In this document: piece by piece, positions 37,225 to 46,650 of the stretch
How positions within the stretch are numbered: the first letter of the stretch is position 1
Layout: every line of letters starts with the position of its first letter
Assembly: GCF_002211785.1 (NCBI RefSeq)
Contig: NZ_CP022132.1
Coordinates: forward strand, 1,178,001 to 1,242,000
Source: Francisella halioticida
Lineage (GTDB): Bacteria > Pseudomonadota > Gammaproteobacteria > Francisellales > Francisellaceae
Length of the DNA stretch: 64,000 bases
Direction of reading: 5' to 3'
Made by a program: the position numbers and the translations under genes
Notes under the pieces: generated by a model
Databases searched by the model: none
Told to the model about the DNA's origin: nothing
What the model saw: the letters and a program-made list of their open reading frames with translations, nothing else

Positions 37225-37304
37225 TCTTTATAATGTACGGTTATAATAATTTTAATTATCTTCTCAGGTTTTTTATTTGTCAATTCAAGAGAAGAGGTCA
37301 GATA

Positions 37305-37715
37305 TTAATGATGCTTAATATTTTCTTGTATAAAAGGAATGAAAGCTGACGATCTTATTGTGTTACCATTCTTACCATATTTTATTGATAACTCTGTTTT
37401 ATCTTCTGATTTTTTCTGAATTGCAATTTCAACAAAATCAGCAGGATCACTATCACTTTCTGCAGCGATTACAGCTTTATTTATTTTCTTTTCATTTATT
37501 TTAATATCATATGGACTACCTTTTAAATCAAATGTTTGACCATTTTTTAAAGCTTCTAATGAAGCTTTATAAACATTATCAAAACTTTCATTTACTATTG
37601 TCGTATAATACCCATCATTAAAATTACTAGCACCTAGAGTAGAACATCCTAACAATGTAGCTAACGTCATTATCAAAAGGATTAATACACTAAATTTCAC
37701 TTTTAAAAATCTCAT
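37305..37715 (-). CDS. DUF3568-family lipoprotein, copy 2
   Basis: 136 residues with lipobox ATLLGCSTLG (Cys near residue 24) and the blocks DGYYTTIVNESFDNVYKASL, DSDPADFVEIAIQK and SIKYGKNGN, which align with copy 1 and with the broken third copy at 39369-39600. It lies 80 bp upstream of copy 1 on the same strand. Probably anchored to a periplasm-facing membrane leaflet; function unknown. Confidence 0.78.
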   Translation of the reverse strand: MRFLKVKFSVLILLIMTLATLLGCSTLGASNFNDGYYTTIVNESFDNVYKASLEALKNGQTFDLKGSPYDIKINEKKINKAVIAAESDSDPADFVEIAIQKKSEDKTELSIKYGKNGNTIRSSAFIPFIQENIKHH

Positions 37716-37824
37716 TAATCCTACACCTAAAATTATAATGATTTGATTATCTTATTATAACTTTCATTTGTCAATATTAAATAAACCAATCAATTTACAA
37801 AACAAACATCTCATTGATTCATTC

Positions 37825-38158
37825 TAAACTGTCCCTGTTATTCAATACCACTTTATAAAATATTTTATTCCTTGCTTTTATGCAGCATCTAAAATACCAG
37901 AATATACTTCATCAGGAGTCATATATCCAATACTAGAATGTAGTCTTTCATTGTTGTAAATATCAATATATTCTTTGATACCTACTTTAGCCTCTTTCAT
38001 AGTTATATATGATGCCGGATAAACATTTTCATATTTCAGTGTTCTCAAAATCTCTCAATTGCAATATTATCTATAGATCTTCCTTTAGCATCCATAGATA
38101 TATTTATTTTATTATCAGATAATATTTTAATATGCTCTTTTGCTGTATATTGAGTTCC
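37825..38158 (-). mobile_element. Right-end fragment of IS-A (copy 3)
   Basis: Begins with the IS-A right end TAAACTGTCCC (37825) and matches IS-A inwards until TTGAGTTCC at about 38158, where a different IS3 element (IS-B) takes over. The left two-thirds of IS-A are absent here. Confidence 0.85.
37878..38158 (-). pseudogene. 3' fragment of IS-A transposase with frameshift
   Basis: Encodes only the C-terminal third of the transposase (from GTQYTA, just after the second catalytic Asp, to the stop). Relative to the intact copy one C is missing at 38046 (GTTCTCAAAAT for GTTCTCCAAAAT), which shifts the frame inside ERFWR, at the catalytic Glu. Non-functional. Confidence 0.85.
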
Positions 38159-39368
38159 CATCTAAGCCGCCCGTTTTTCCAATAAGTTATCGTAATAAAA
38201 TTTCATAGGTTTTTTATAATTGATAGACTCATGAAATCTTCTATTATTATAAAAATCTATATAATCATCCACATCGTTTCTTAGTTCAACAATGCCAGGA
38301 TATTGATTTAAATAAAATCTCTCACATTTAGCACTTCTCCAAAATCTTTCGATGCAAATGTTATCAGTTGCTCTACCTTTACCATCCATAGATATAGTAA
38401 TTTTTTTATCCAATAATGTTTGGATATGAATGTTAGATGTGTACTGGCTACCTTGATCAGTGTTAAATATTTCTGGTACTCCATATTTATACAGAGCTTC
38501 ATTTAAAACTTTCATAACTAAACTACTATCCATAGTGTTGGATATCTCCCAACTTAGTACAGCCTTAGAGTACCAATCAATAATAGCTGCCATATAAACT
38601 GTGCCAGCATCAGTCTTAATATATGTAATATCTGTAGACCAAACTTGATTAGGTCTCAATATGCTTAAACCTTTTAGTTTGTAACTATAAATAGCATGCT
38701 CTTTGTTAGGTTCAGATAAGTTTAAGTTTGGTTTTTTCACCGCCAATATAGCTTTGATGCCTAACTCTTTACGATACTTTTGTACTGTGTTCTCACAGAT
38801 GCTAAACCCATCTTCTATTAATTGCTTATGAGCTTTTATATAGCCGTAGCAGGGAATCTCCTCATGTATCTGTATAAGCTTTGCTTTTACTTCTTCTTTA
38901 TGTTCGTTAACCACAGGCTTGTAATATAAACCAGCTCTAGAAACTTCTAATAAGAAACTTTGTTTTACAACAGATAATTTATGCTTAGGATCAATCATCG
39001 CTTTTCTATCAGATAATCCCAAGATTACGAGCTTTCCCTCAAGAAATTCCTTCTCAATTGTTAGTTGTCCAACCTTCTTAGAATACTGATCTATCTTGGT
39101 TTGAAGCTTTGCATTGTCTTTTTTATATTGTGATACTGATTTGGATGGATCCATTGCCAACTCAGCATTTTCTAAAAAGGCTGTTTTTCAATTATTTATG
39201 TTTTTGGGCGTAATATTATATTTTACTGATAACTGTGTGATTGTTTGATCTTTCCCCAATACTTCCAAGACAACTTTAGTCTTAAATTCAACGGTATATA
39301 TTTTTCTCTTATTACTCATTTACATTTATCCTAAATTGCTCATTTATAGTTTAGCTACTTTAGGAACT
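38153..39368 (-). mobile_element. Second IS3-family element, IS-B, nested at IS-A copy 3
   Basis: About 1.2 kb containing one transposase gene distinct from IS-A. Probable ends are AGTTCCCATCTAAGCC at 38153 and, on the other strand, AGTTCCTAAAGTAGCT ending at 39368; they match at most positions, which supports them as terminal inverted repeats. The exact ends are uncertain because the IS-A sequence at the junction also reads GAGTTCC. The transposase stop codon lies within the right end. Confidence 0.7.
38162..39319 (-). pseudogene. IS-B transposase, interrupted by TGA near codon 39
   Basis: The full gene starts with ATG at 39319 (MSNKRKIYTVEFKTKVVLEV) and has 386 codons. In the N-terminal HTH, a Trp conserved in IS-A (HNWKQQF) is replaced by TGA here (NN-stop-KTAF). 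The frame is then open for 332 codons from an internal ATG (39160), with an rve core: WSTDITYI, NTDQGSQYTS and CIERFWR give an intact DDE triad. The stop removes the DNA-binding domain from any downstream product, so the copy is probably inactive. Confidence 0.85.
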
Positions 39369-39600
39369 AAATTCTCAAAATTGTTGTTAAAATTTCATAG
39401 GGTATTATAAGGTTATGGTTATGATCGTATGTTTCCCCGCTTTTATAGTTTTTAGGGAAGCTTGATAGACTTTGTCAAGGCTTTGATTAATTGTTGTTGT
39501 ATAATATCCATCACTATATTCAGAGGTAGAACATTTTGATAATATAACTAATGTCATTGTCAAAACCATCAATATACTAAATTTTAATCTTAAAATTCAA
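39369..39600 (-). pseudogene. Third DUF3568 lipoprotein, decayed and truncated by IS-B
   Basis: On the minus strand a frame without a proper ATG reads ILRLKFSILMVLTMTLVILS, then KCSTSEYSDGYYTTTINQSLD and KVYQASLKTIKAG, clearly matching the start of copy 2 (DGYYTTIVNESFDNVYKASL). It then meets a stop at about 39405, with PYEI readable in another frame after it, and is cut by IS-B. The 3' half is not found beyond the IS cluster. Confidence 0.75.
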
Positions 39601-39759
39601 AATTTGAATACCTTGAATTATCTTCTTGAGACATACTGTTGTCAATAAGTTTAGAAACAACTTAATGCTATATTTTAATTAGTAACTAAATATAATAATT
39701 ACAGCTCTAAAAAATGTTAAAATTTGAATATTAATCTAAATATTATTTAAGGTTTTAAA

Positions 39760-40533
39760 ATGTCAAGTTTAAAAGTTAGCATAATCCAAACAAATATTAT
39801 TTGGGATAACAAACAACAAAATTATAAGAATCTCGAAGCAAAGTTAGCTCAAATAGATAACGATACAGATATTGTAGTTTTACCTGAAATGTTTAACACT
39901 GGTTTTATAATGAACCCAACTAATGAAGCTAGTACTCAACAAGATATTATCGATTGGATGTCTAAACAAGTAAAAGATAAAAACTATGCTCTTGTTGGAA
40001 GTGCCGCTACATTTACAGATACAAAAATAGCAAATAGACTATATTTTATAACCCCTGAAAAAGAAATATACACCTATGATAAGAACCATCTATTTATTCA
40101 TGCTGGAGAAAATAAAAAATATTCTAAAGGTAATAAACGTGAAATTATAAGCTACAAAGATTTTAATATACTACTTACTGTATGCTTTGATTTGCGCTTT
40201 CCAGTATTTAACTGTAATAATAATGAATATGACATATTATTAAATGTCGCATGCTGGCCAGAATCTAGACGTCAACATTGGCAAGCATTACTCAAAGCAA
40301 GAGCTATAGAAAACCAAACCTTTGTAATAGCATGTAATAGAGTTGGAAATGACCCTAATCTTAGCTATGCAGGGGATAGCATGATTATTAATTACAATGG
40401 AGACATATTAACTCATGAAGAGTATAAAGAAGTTATCTTAACTGCTACCTTAAGTAAGAAAGAACAAAAAGAGTACCAAGATGCTTTTAATTTCTTAGTC
40501 TCTCAAGACACTTTTACTCTACATCTCGAATAG
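39760..40533 (+). CDS. yafV: Omega-amidase / YafV-like nitrilase-family amidohydrolase
   Basis: A 257-residue carbon-nitrogen hydrolase with the catalytic triad Glu (VVLPEMFNTGF), Lys (YDKNHLFIHAGE) and Cys (LLTVCFDLRFP). The sequence pattern and length match YafV-type omega-amidases, which hydrolyse 2-oxoglutaramate or 2-oxosuccinamate. That would complete the glutamine transaminase/omega-amidase cycle with the aminotransferase at 35695-36828. The IS cluster between them looks like a later intrusion. It ends overlapping nusB tail-to-tail by 20 bp. Confidence 0.88.
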   Translation: MSSLKVSIIQTNIIWDNKQQNYKNLEAKLAQIDNDTDIVVLPEMFNTGFIMNPTNEASTQQDIIDWMSKQVKDKNYALVGSAATFTDTKIANRLYFITPEKEIYTYDKNHLFIHAGENKKYSKGNKREIISYKDFNILLTVCFDLRFPVFNCNNNEYDILLNVACWPESRRQHWQALLKARAIENQTFVIACNRVGNDPNLSYAGDSMIINYNGDILTHEEYKEVILTATLSKKEQKEYQDAFNFLVSQDTFTLHLE

Positions 40534-40939
40534 ATTTAACAAGTTTCTGTAGAACTGCATTAATAAACTTATAGCCCTCTTCTGTTCCCATACTATATGC
40601 TATCTCAACGTATTCTTTTATTATTACTTGATATGGATTTTCTAAACATTCTATAAGCTCTGCTATAGCAACCTTTAAAACCGCATAATCAACATAATTG
40701 ATAAAATCGATACCATCATCCGAGCTATCTGATATATAGCAATCAATTGTGCTTTGATTTGATTCAACAGCATCGATAAGCCTATAAAAAAGCTCCCAAT
40801 CAGTTTGATGACGATCAGCATTATCAGAGTAGTATTGTACTTTCAACTCAGAGAAAGTACTATTAGCAACTTTTCTTTGATATAAGGCTTGTACAGTATA
40901 TAGTCGAGCATTATTTCTAGCTCTAGCAGTAGTTTTCAT
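40514..40939 (-). CDS. nusB: Transcription antitermination factor NusB
   Basis: A 141-residue all-helical NusB. It has the N-terminal ARLYTVQALYQRKVAN, the central DWELFYRLIDAV, and the typical end motif (VDYAVLKVAIAEL, VIIKEYVEIAYSMGTEEGYKFINAVLQKL). NusB binds boxA RNA with NusE and prevents early termination in rRNA operons. Here it is a single gene, without ribE or ribH neighbours. Confidence 0.93.
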   Translation of the reverse strand: MKTTARARNNARLYTVQALYQRKVANSTFSELKVQYYSDNADRHQTDWELFYRLIDAVESNQSTIDCYISDSSDDGIDFINYVDYAVLKVAIAELIECLENPYQVIIKEYVEIAYSMGTEEGYKFINAVLQKLVKSIRDVE

Positions 40940-41302
40940 TATTGTTCTAGAATTTAATTTAATTACTGATTTTATAGGTGATTATTATACAGTATTACTA
41001 ACAATATATATAGATTACATGAACTCTATATTCAATAATCTTATACTAAATAAAATAAATTTTGTTGTATATAAATTTATCAATAATAATAACAAAAACC
41101 TATATACAGATTCTATACTTTGCCAAGTCTTAAAGAATATCTATACAAATGCTTTTGCAAAAATCCAAGAGCTAATATTTATACAAATAAGTATATTTCC
41201 TATTTTAAACCGACCTGTTCAAAAAGTTTCTTAAGCTATTTTTCTTCATAAATTTTAGTATAATATCTAGAACTTGAAATTGTATGTAAAACTATAATAC
41301 CC

Positions 41303-41752
41303 ATGAATAAATGGTGGCAAGAAATTGACCTAAAAGATATGACGAATGAGCAATGGGAATCTATTTGTGATAAATGTGGATTATGTTGTTTAAATAAGCT
41401 ACAAGATGATGAAACTGATGAAGTATATTACACCAAAGTTAGTTGTAAACTTTTAGATATTGATAAATGTCAATGTAGTATGTATAAAAAAAGAAAACAA
41501 CTAGTACCTGAATGTATAAATTTAAATTATAAACAATTAAAAAATCACGCTCACAAATGGTTACCAAATAGCTGCAGTTATAAATTATTATTTGAAGGTA
41601 AATGCTTACCAGAATGGCATCACTTAAATAATAATGGCTCAACCGAACAAATGCATCAACAACACAAATCTGCCAAGCATTTTGCTATTTCAGAATACGA
41701 ATTAGATGTTGATGAATACTTAGAAGATTTTATAGTAAAAATAGATAACTGA
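41303..41752 (+). CDS. YcgN/UPF0260-family cysteine-cluster protein
   Basis: 149 residues with conserved Cys-rich blocks: CDKCGLCCLNK, then YTKVSCKLLD, CQCSMYKKR, and C-terminal W-H-L motifs. This is the YcgN family (zinc or iron binding through CxxCxxCC suggested), soluble and of unknown function. The length matches the family. It stands alone between nusB and tRNA-Val. Confidence 0.88.
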   Translation: MNKWWQEIDLKDMTNEQWESICDKCGLCCLNKLQDDETDEVYYTKVSCKLLDIDKCQCSMYKKRKQLVPECINLNYKQLKNHAHKWLPNSCSYKLLFEGKCLPEWHHLNNNGSTEQMHQQHKSAKHFAISEYELDVDEYLEDFIVKIDN

Positions 41753-41884
41753 ATAATTCTAACTAAAAACTCTAGGATTCTTAAGAAAAGTTGATTTGAT
41801 ATTAACTATCCAAAAAAAACATCCTTTGACATATTCTTGCGACCTAGTTATAAAAAAGACGATATAAAACGCCCTTTCATATCG

Positions 41885-41960
41885 TGGTGGGTGCAGAGGG
41901 GTTCGAACCCCCGACCCTCGCCTTGTAAGGGCGATGCTCTCCCAGCTGAGCTATGCACCC
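41885..41960 (-). tRNA. tRNA-Val (UAC)
   Basis: A 76-base cloverleaf with encoded CCA, acceptor GGGTGCA pairing with TGCACCC, T loop TTCGAAC and anticodon TAC (CTTACAAG). It lies downstream of rpoZ on the same strand and may be in the same transcript. Confidence 0.95.
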
Positions 41961-42028
41961 GATAGACTGATATTATATAGAGCTTTTAAAGCAAGTCAAT
42001 ATCTTTTATCAAATAGCAAAGAATAAAA

Positions 42029-42247
42029 TTAACCCTCTACTTCATTTCTAAGAATTTGATCAGTTGTTATCTCTGATTCAGCAATTTCTCTTAATGCTAC
42101 AACTGTAGCTTTTTCTTTTTTTTCATTATCTATGGACTCTGAATAACCTTTTTTTAAAATATTATTCGCCCTCATAGAAGCTAAAACTACTAAATCAAAC
42201 CTTGTTTCTACTTTATCTAAACAATCTTCTATCGTTACTCTAGCCAT
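42029..42247 (-). CDS. rpoZ: RNA polymerase omega subunit
   Basis: 72 residues starting [20 protein letters not shown], the classic omega motif, with [12 protein letters not shown] and [13 protein letters not shown]. It helps assemble the beta' subunit and in many proteobacteria forms part of the ppGpp site. Its start overlaps the udk stop by 8 bp. spoT, the common downstream neighbour, is not here. Confidence 0.94.
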   Translation of the reverse strand: MARVTIEDCLDKVETRFDLVVLASMRANNILKKGYSESIDNEKKEKATVVALREIAESEITTDQILRNEVEG

Positions 42248-42905
42248 TTTTTACTCCATTTCTTTTTAATAATTGTCTTACTTTATTATATATTACATCA
42301 ATAACGGTTTTATTTTGAGCTCCATCAGGAATTATAATATCAGCTTTTCTCTTCGATGGCTCAATAAATTTAATATGCATTGGTCTAACAGTTTCTAAAT
42401 ACTGACTAATAACACTATCAACACTTCGACCCCTTTCATTCTGATCTCGCATTAATCTTCTAATAAAGCATAAATCAGATGGCGTATCCATATAAACCTT
42501 AAAATCCATCATCTTTAGAAGTTTACGATCATTAAATAACATAATCCCTTCAATAATGATAACACTTACACCACCAGCAATTTTTTCAGCCTTAGATTCT
42601 ACTCTGGAGTGAGTTGTATAATCATAATGGGGAATATGGATATCATTCCCTTGTACTAAACTATCCAAATCTTTTCTTAATAATTTATGGTCGAAGGCAT
42701 CTGGATGATCATAGTTTATTTTACAAGCTTCTTCAAAGCCAACCATTTCACCCCAGTTTTTATAATAACGATCTTCTGAAATTACAGCTATTTTATTTAA
42801 GTGTTTTGACTTTAATTTTTTAATAATAGCATTTGAAAATAATGTCTTACCTGAACCTGAGCCACCAACAATACCTATTATAAAAACATCTCCTTTACCT
42901 GCCAT
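42240..42905 (-). CDS. udk: Uridine kinase
   Basis: A 221-residue P-loop kinase with Walker [18 protein letters not shown] at the N-terminus, the uridine-binding YYKNWGEM and NYDHPDAFD segments, and the lid motif [13 protein letters not shown]. It phosphorylates uridine and cytidine in pyrimidine salvage. It is 8 bp after kdsA and overlaps rpoZ. Confidence 0.92.
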   Translation of the reverse strand: MAGKGDVFIIGIVGGSGSGKTLFSNAIIKKLKSKHLNKIAVISEDRYYKNWGEMVGFEEACKINYDHPDAFDHKLLRKDLDSLVQGNDIHIPHYDYTTHSRVESKAEKIAGGVSVIIIEGIMLFNDRKLLKMMDFKVYMDTPSDLCFIRRLMRDQNERGRSVDSVISQYLETVRPMHIKFIEPSKRKADIIIPDGAQNKTVIDVIYNKVRQLLKRNGVKNG

Positions 42906-42913
42906 ACTAAACC

Positions 42914-43741
42914 CTATAACTGTACTTTAGGTTGATTCTTTATCAAATTATCTAATTCTTGAAGAAGACTTAGAAATTCTTTTATTTTATACATTGGAAA
43001 TGAGTTTGGCCCATCACTTTTAGCTTCATTTGGCTTTGGGTGAGTTTCCATAAATAATCCATCAATACCAACAGCTACAGCAGCTTTTGATAAAACTGGT
43101 ACAAATTCTCTTTGGCCTCCAGAAGAGCTTCCTTGGCCACCTGGTAATTGTACCGAGTGAGTAGCATCAAAAACCACAGGACAACCTGTATCTTTCATAA
43201 TCTCAAGAGAACGCATATCTGAGATCAAATTGTTATAACCAAAACTTGCACCTCTTTCACAAACCATAATTTTTTCATTACCTGTAGTTTTAGCCTTAGC
43301 TACTACATGCTGCATATCCCAAGGAGCTAAAAACTGGCCTTTTTTAATGTTGACCGCTCTACCTTGCTTACAAACATCTAAGATAAAATTTGTTTGGCGG
43401 CACAAAAATGCAGGGGTTTGTAAAACATCTACTACTTCAGCTACTTCAGCAAATGGAGTATCTTCATGAACATCTGTCACAACAGGAACATTATAAGTCT
43501 TCTTAACCTTTGATAAAATCTCTAACCCTTTATCAACACCTAGGCCTCTAAAACTATCAATAGAAGAACGATTTGCCTTATCAAAAGATGATTTATAGAC
43601 AAAATTAATTCCAAGATCTTCAGTTACCTCTTTAAGATAACCTGCTGTGTCCATTGCCATCTGCTCAGACTCAATTACACACGGTCCAGACATTAGGAAA
43701 AATGGCTTACCATTACCTACTTCAAAATCAGCGATTTTCAT
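42914..43741 (-). CDS. kdsA: 3-deoxy-8-phosphooctulonate synthase
   Basis: A 275-residue TIM-barrel enzyme joining phosphoenolpyruvate and arabinose 5-phosphate to Kdo-8-phosphate for the lipopolysaccharide core. Diagnostic blocks are [44 protein letters not shown] and [19 protein letters not shown] Cys lies in the SGPCV position, as in metal-independent and metal-dependent forms alike. It lies 35 bp downstream of erpA. Confidence 0.96.
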   Translation of the reverse strand: MKIADFEVGNGKPFFLMSGPCVIESEQMAMDTAGYLKEVTEDLGINFVYKSSFDKANRSSIDSFRGLGVDKGLEILSKVKKTYNVPVVTDVHEDTPFAEVAEVVDVLQTPAFLCRQTNFILDVCKQGRAVNIKKGQFLAPWDMQHVVAKAKTTGNEKIMVCERGASFGYNNLISDMRSLEIMKDTGCPVVFDATHSVQLPGGQGSSSGGQREFVPVLSKAAVAVGIDGLFMETHPKPNEAKSDGPNSFPMYKIKEFLSLLQELDNLIKNQPKVQL

Positions 43742-43776
43742 ATAAATCTCTTTTATTTAGAAATATTTATTTTAAA

Positions 43777-44127
43777 TTATACAGAAAAAGATGAACCACA
43801 ACCACAAGTAGTTTTGGCGTTAGGATTTCTAATTACAAAATATGCACCTTCCACATCATCTTTATAATCAACATCTGCTCCTACCAAATATTGAAAACTC
43901 ATTGAATCAACAAGAAGACGGACATCGTTTTTTGTAATAATCATATCATCATCTTTTATTTCATTGTCAAAAGCAAAAGCATACTGAAAACCAGAACATC
44001 CTCCACCTGTGATATAAACTCTAAGACTAAGAGACTGATCTCCTTCTTCTTCAATAAGTTCTCTCACTTTTAAAGAAGCTTCTTCTGTGAAGTTTATAGG
44101 ATCAACACTTTGTACTTCTGCACTCAT
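43777..44127 (-). CDS. erpA: A-type Fe-S carrier ErpA
   Basis: 116 residues with three conserved cysteines in [11 protein letters not shown] and CGCGSSF, the A-type carrier pattern, and [12 protein letters not shown] typical of ErpA/IscA. It delivers Fe-S clusters to apo-enzymes, including those of isoprenoid synthesis. It starts 3 bp after the pnp stop, so it is very likely co-transcribed with pnp. Confidence 0.9.
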   Translation of the reverse strand: MSAEVQSVDPINFTEEASLKVRELIEEEGDQSLSLRVYITGGGCSGFQYAFAFDNEIKDDDMIITKNDVRLLVDSMSFQYLVGADVDYKDDVEGAYFVIRNPNAKTTCGCGSSFSV

Positions 44128-44130
44128 ATA

Positions 44131-46212
44131 TTACCTCGCAACTATGCCAACTTTAACTCTACCCATTCTATCAATAGCTTGAACTACAACCTCTAAACCT
44201 TGACCTTCTACTAAAGAATTAGTCTTAATACCGGCTTGCTCAACATCAACAAATGGTAAATAACCATCTTGTTTACCAAATAAATTTACAAAAGCACCAG
44301 ACTCTAAAAGCTTAACAATCTTACCTTTATAGACTTGACCTTCTTCAGCTTCAGCTACAATCTCTTCGATCATTGCTACAGCCATATCTAAAGAAGCTTT
44401 ATCTTTAGCAAAAACCTTAACTTCACCAGTATCATTTGTATCTATTTGAGCTCCTGTTTTTTCTACTATTCCTTTTACAGTAGATCCTCCACGACCAACA
44501 ACATCTTTAATCTTAGCAGGATTTACATTAAGTATATGGATTTGTGGGGCACAATTAGAAACAGTCTCTTTATGCTCTTTGATTACCTCATTCATAATAC
44601 CTAAAATATGTAATCTGCCGGTTCTAGCTTGTTCTAAAGCCTGCTCAAGAATTTCTCTAGAGATACCTTTTATTTTAATATCCATCTGTAGTGCTGTAAC
44701 TCCATATTTAGTCCCAGCTACTTTGAAATCCATATCGCCTAAATGATCTTCATCCCCTAAGATATCTGATAATACTGCATATTTTGAACCATCTTTAATA
44801 AGACCCATTGCAATACCTGCTACAGGCTCAGCTATTGGTACGCCAGCATCCATCATTGATAAAGATGACCCGCAAACCGTTGCCATAGAACTAGAACCAT
44901 TTGATTCTAAAATTTCAGATACAATTCTAACAACATATGGATATGCATCTTGATTAGGAAACACTGCCTGAGTCGCACGTTTAGCAAGATTAGCATGACC
45001 AACTTCACGACGCTTCGGTGCCATTCCAACCATACCACACTCACCAACAGAATATGGAGGAAAATTATAATGAAGCATGTATCTTGATTTTGCCATACCA
45101 TCTAGAGACTCTACAAGTTGAGCATCTCTATCACTTCCCAATGTAGTAACTACCAAAGCTTGTGTTTCACCTCTAGTAAATAAAGCTGAGCCATGTACTC
45201 CAGGTAAAACCCCAACTTTAACGTTGATGGGTCTTATAGTCTCAGTACATCTACCGTCTATTCTAGGCTTACCTTCTAAAATATTGCCTCTTACAAGATC
45301 TTTTTCTATATCATGGAAAGCATCAAAGATTTCTTTTTCACCATACTCACCACTATCAACATCACTAGAGAATATAAACTCTAAAACATTTTTTCTGATT
45401 TCATTGAGCTTTATATTTCTTTCTTGTTTAGATGCTAGAGTATAAGCATTTTTTATTTCACCAAAAAATTGTGATTTTATTTGTGATTTTAAAACCTTAT
45501 TTATTTGGTATACAGAGTATTCCATACGTGGTTTAGAAGCCACTTTAGCAAGCTTATTAATAGATGAAATAATAGTTTTTAAATGTTTATGAGCATATAA
45601 AATACCTCCTAACATAACTGATTCTGGTAAGCTATTTGCCTCTGACTCAACCATTAAGATTGCATCATCAGTACCAGAAACTACTAAATCTAAAGCAGAC
45701 TCTTTTAAATCTTCTTTGTTAGGATTAAGAATATACTTACCATTTGTATATCCAACTCTTACACCTGCTATGGCATCATTATAAGGAGCTCCAGTAATAG
45801 CTAAAGAAGCAGACGCTCCAATTAGCGCTAACATATCTGGTGAAAACGAACCATCATAAGATACAACAGTAGCAACTATTTGAATTTCATTAAAAAAACC
45901 ATCAGGGAAAGATGGTCTAATAGATCTATCTATCAACCTAGAAATAAGTATTTGTTCTTCTGAAGGTCTACCTTCTCTTCTTAAAAAACCTCCTGGTATC
46001 TTACCAGCGGCATAAGTTTTTTCTAAGTAGTGTACCGATAATGGGAAAAAATCTTGACCATCAGCTACAGAATTTTTAACTACTGTAGTAACCAATACAA
46101 CATTGTTCCCACAACTTACTGTCACTGACCCATCTGCTTGACGAGCCATTCCACCTGTTTCAAGAACAATCTCTTTGTTTCCTAATTCAAAGACTTCTCT
46201 AAATATTTTCAC
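44131..46212 (-). CDS. pnp: Polyribonucleotide nucleotidyltransferase (PNPase)
   Basis: 693 residues with two RNase PH domains (about 12-140 and 310-540), a linking helical domain, a KH domain (about 555-610, VVGRGGSTVKGIVEKTGAQID) and a C-terminal S1 domain (about 620-690, VYKGKIVKLLESGAFVNL). It degrades RNA phosphorolytically from the 3' end. Catalytic residues lie in the second PH domain (DMDFKVAGT). It lies downstream of rpsO in the conserved rpsO-pnp order. Confidence 0.97.
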   Translation of the reverse strand: MKIFREVFELGNKEIVLETGGMARQADGSVTVSCGNNVVLVTTVVKNSVADGQDFFPLSVHYLEKTYAAGKIPGGFLRREGRPSEEQILISRLIDRSIRPSFPDGFFNEIQIVATVVSYDGSFSPDMLALIGASASLAITGAPYNDAIAGVRVGYTNGKYILNPNKEDLKESALDLVVSGTDDAILMVESEANSLPESVMLGGILYAHKHLKTIISSINKLAKVASKPRMEYSVYQINKVLKSQIKSQFFGEIKNAYTLASKQERNIKLNEIRKNVLEFIFSSDVDSGEYGEKEIFDAFHDIEKDLVRGNILEGKPRIDGRCTETIRPINVKVGVLPGVHGSALFTRGETQALVVTTLGSDRDAQLVESLDGMAKSRYMLHYNFPPYSVGECGMVGMAPKRREVGHANLAKRATQAVFPNQDAYPYVVRIVSEILESNGSSSMATVCGSSLSMMDAGVPIAEPVAGIAMGLIKDGSKYAVLSDILGDEDHLGDMDFKVAGTKYGVTALQMDIKIKGISREILEQALEQARTGRLHILGIMNEVIKEHKETVSNCAPQIHILNVNPAKIKDVVGRGGSTVKGIVEKTGAQIDTNDTGEVKVFAKDKASLDMAVAMIEEIVAEAEEGQVYKGKIVKLLESGAFVNLFGKQDGYLPFVDVEQAGIKTNSLVEGQGLEVVVQAIDRMGRVKVGIVAR

Positions 46213-46269
46213 AGTTTAACCTTATTTTTTGATTTTATATGATGTAAGAACAACTAAGATGAGACTTTA

Positions 46270-46536
46270 TTATCTACGTAGATTTAATTTTTTGATTAGG
46301 CTACGATATCTTTCTACATCTTTTCCATGTAAATAGTCTAATAATTTACGACGTTGACTTACAAGTCTTAAAAGACCTCTTCTAGAGTGATTGTCTTTCT
46401 TATGAGTTGCAAAGTGACCTTGAAGGTCATTAATTCTAGCAGTTAAAAGTGCAACCTGAACTTCAGGAGAACCTGTATCGCCTTCTGACTGTTGATTTTC
46501 TTTAATAATATTTTGCTTATCTTGTACTGTTAACAT
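46270..46536 (-). CDS. rpsO: 30S ribosomal protein S15
   Basis: 88 residues with the S15 signature [21 protein letters not shown] and [22 protein letters not shown]. It binds the central domain of 16S rRNA early in 30S assembly. In E. coli S15 also represses its own mRNA through a structure at its ribosome-binding site. It is followed by pnp after 57 bp, as is usual. Confidence 0.97.
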   Translation of the reverse strand: MLTVQDKQNIIKENQQSEGDTGSPEVQVALLTARINDLQGHFATHKKDNHSRRGLLRLVSQRRKLLDYLHGKDVERYRSLIKKLNLRR

Positions 46537-46650
46537 AACTTTTCTCCGTTTGTTTTTTTAATTACAATTAACTTAGATAAACCGCACAAAGGAACAGTTT
46601 ATCAACGCGTAATTATATACTAAAGTTCTAAAAAACAAAAGTTTTAGTTT

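Noticed and set aside
41019-41234. 71-residue plus-strand ORF between nusB and the YcgN-like gene
   Set aside because: Low-complexity, Asn/Ile-rich composition typical of chance ORFs in AT-rich DNA; no ribosome-binding site or family signal.
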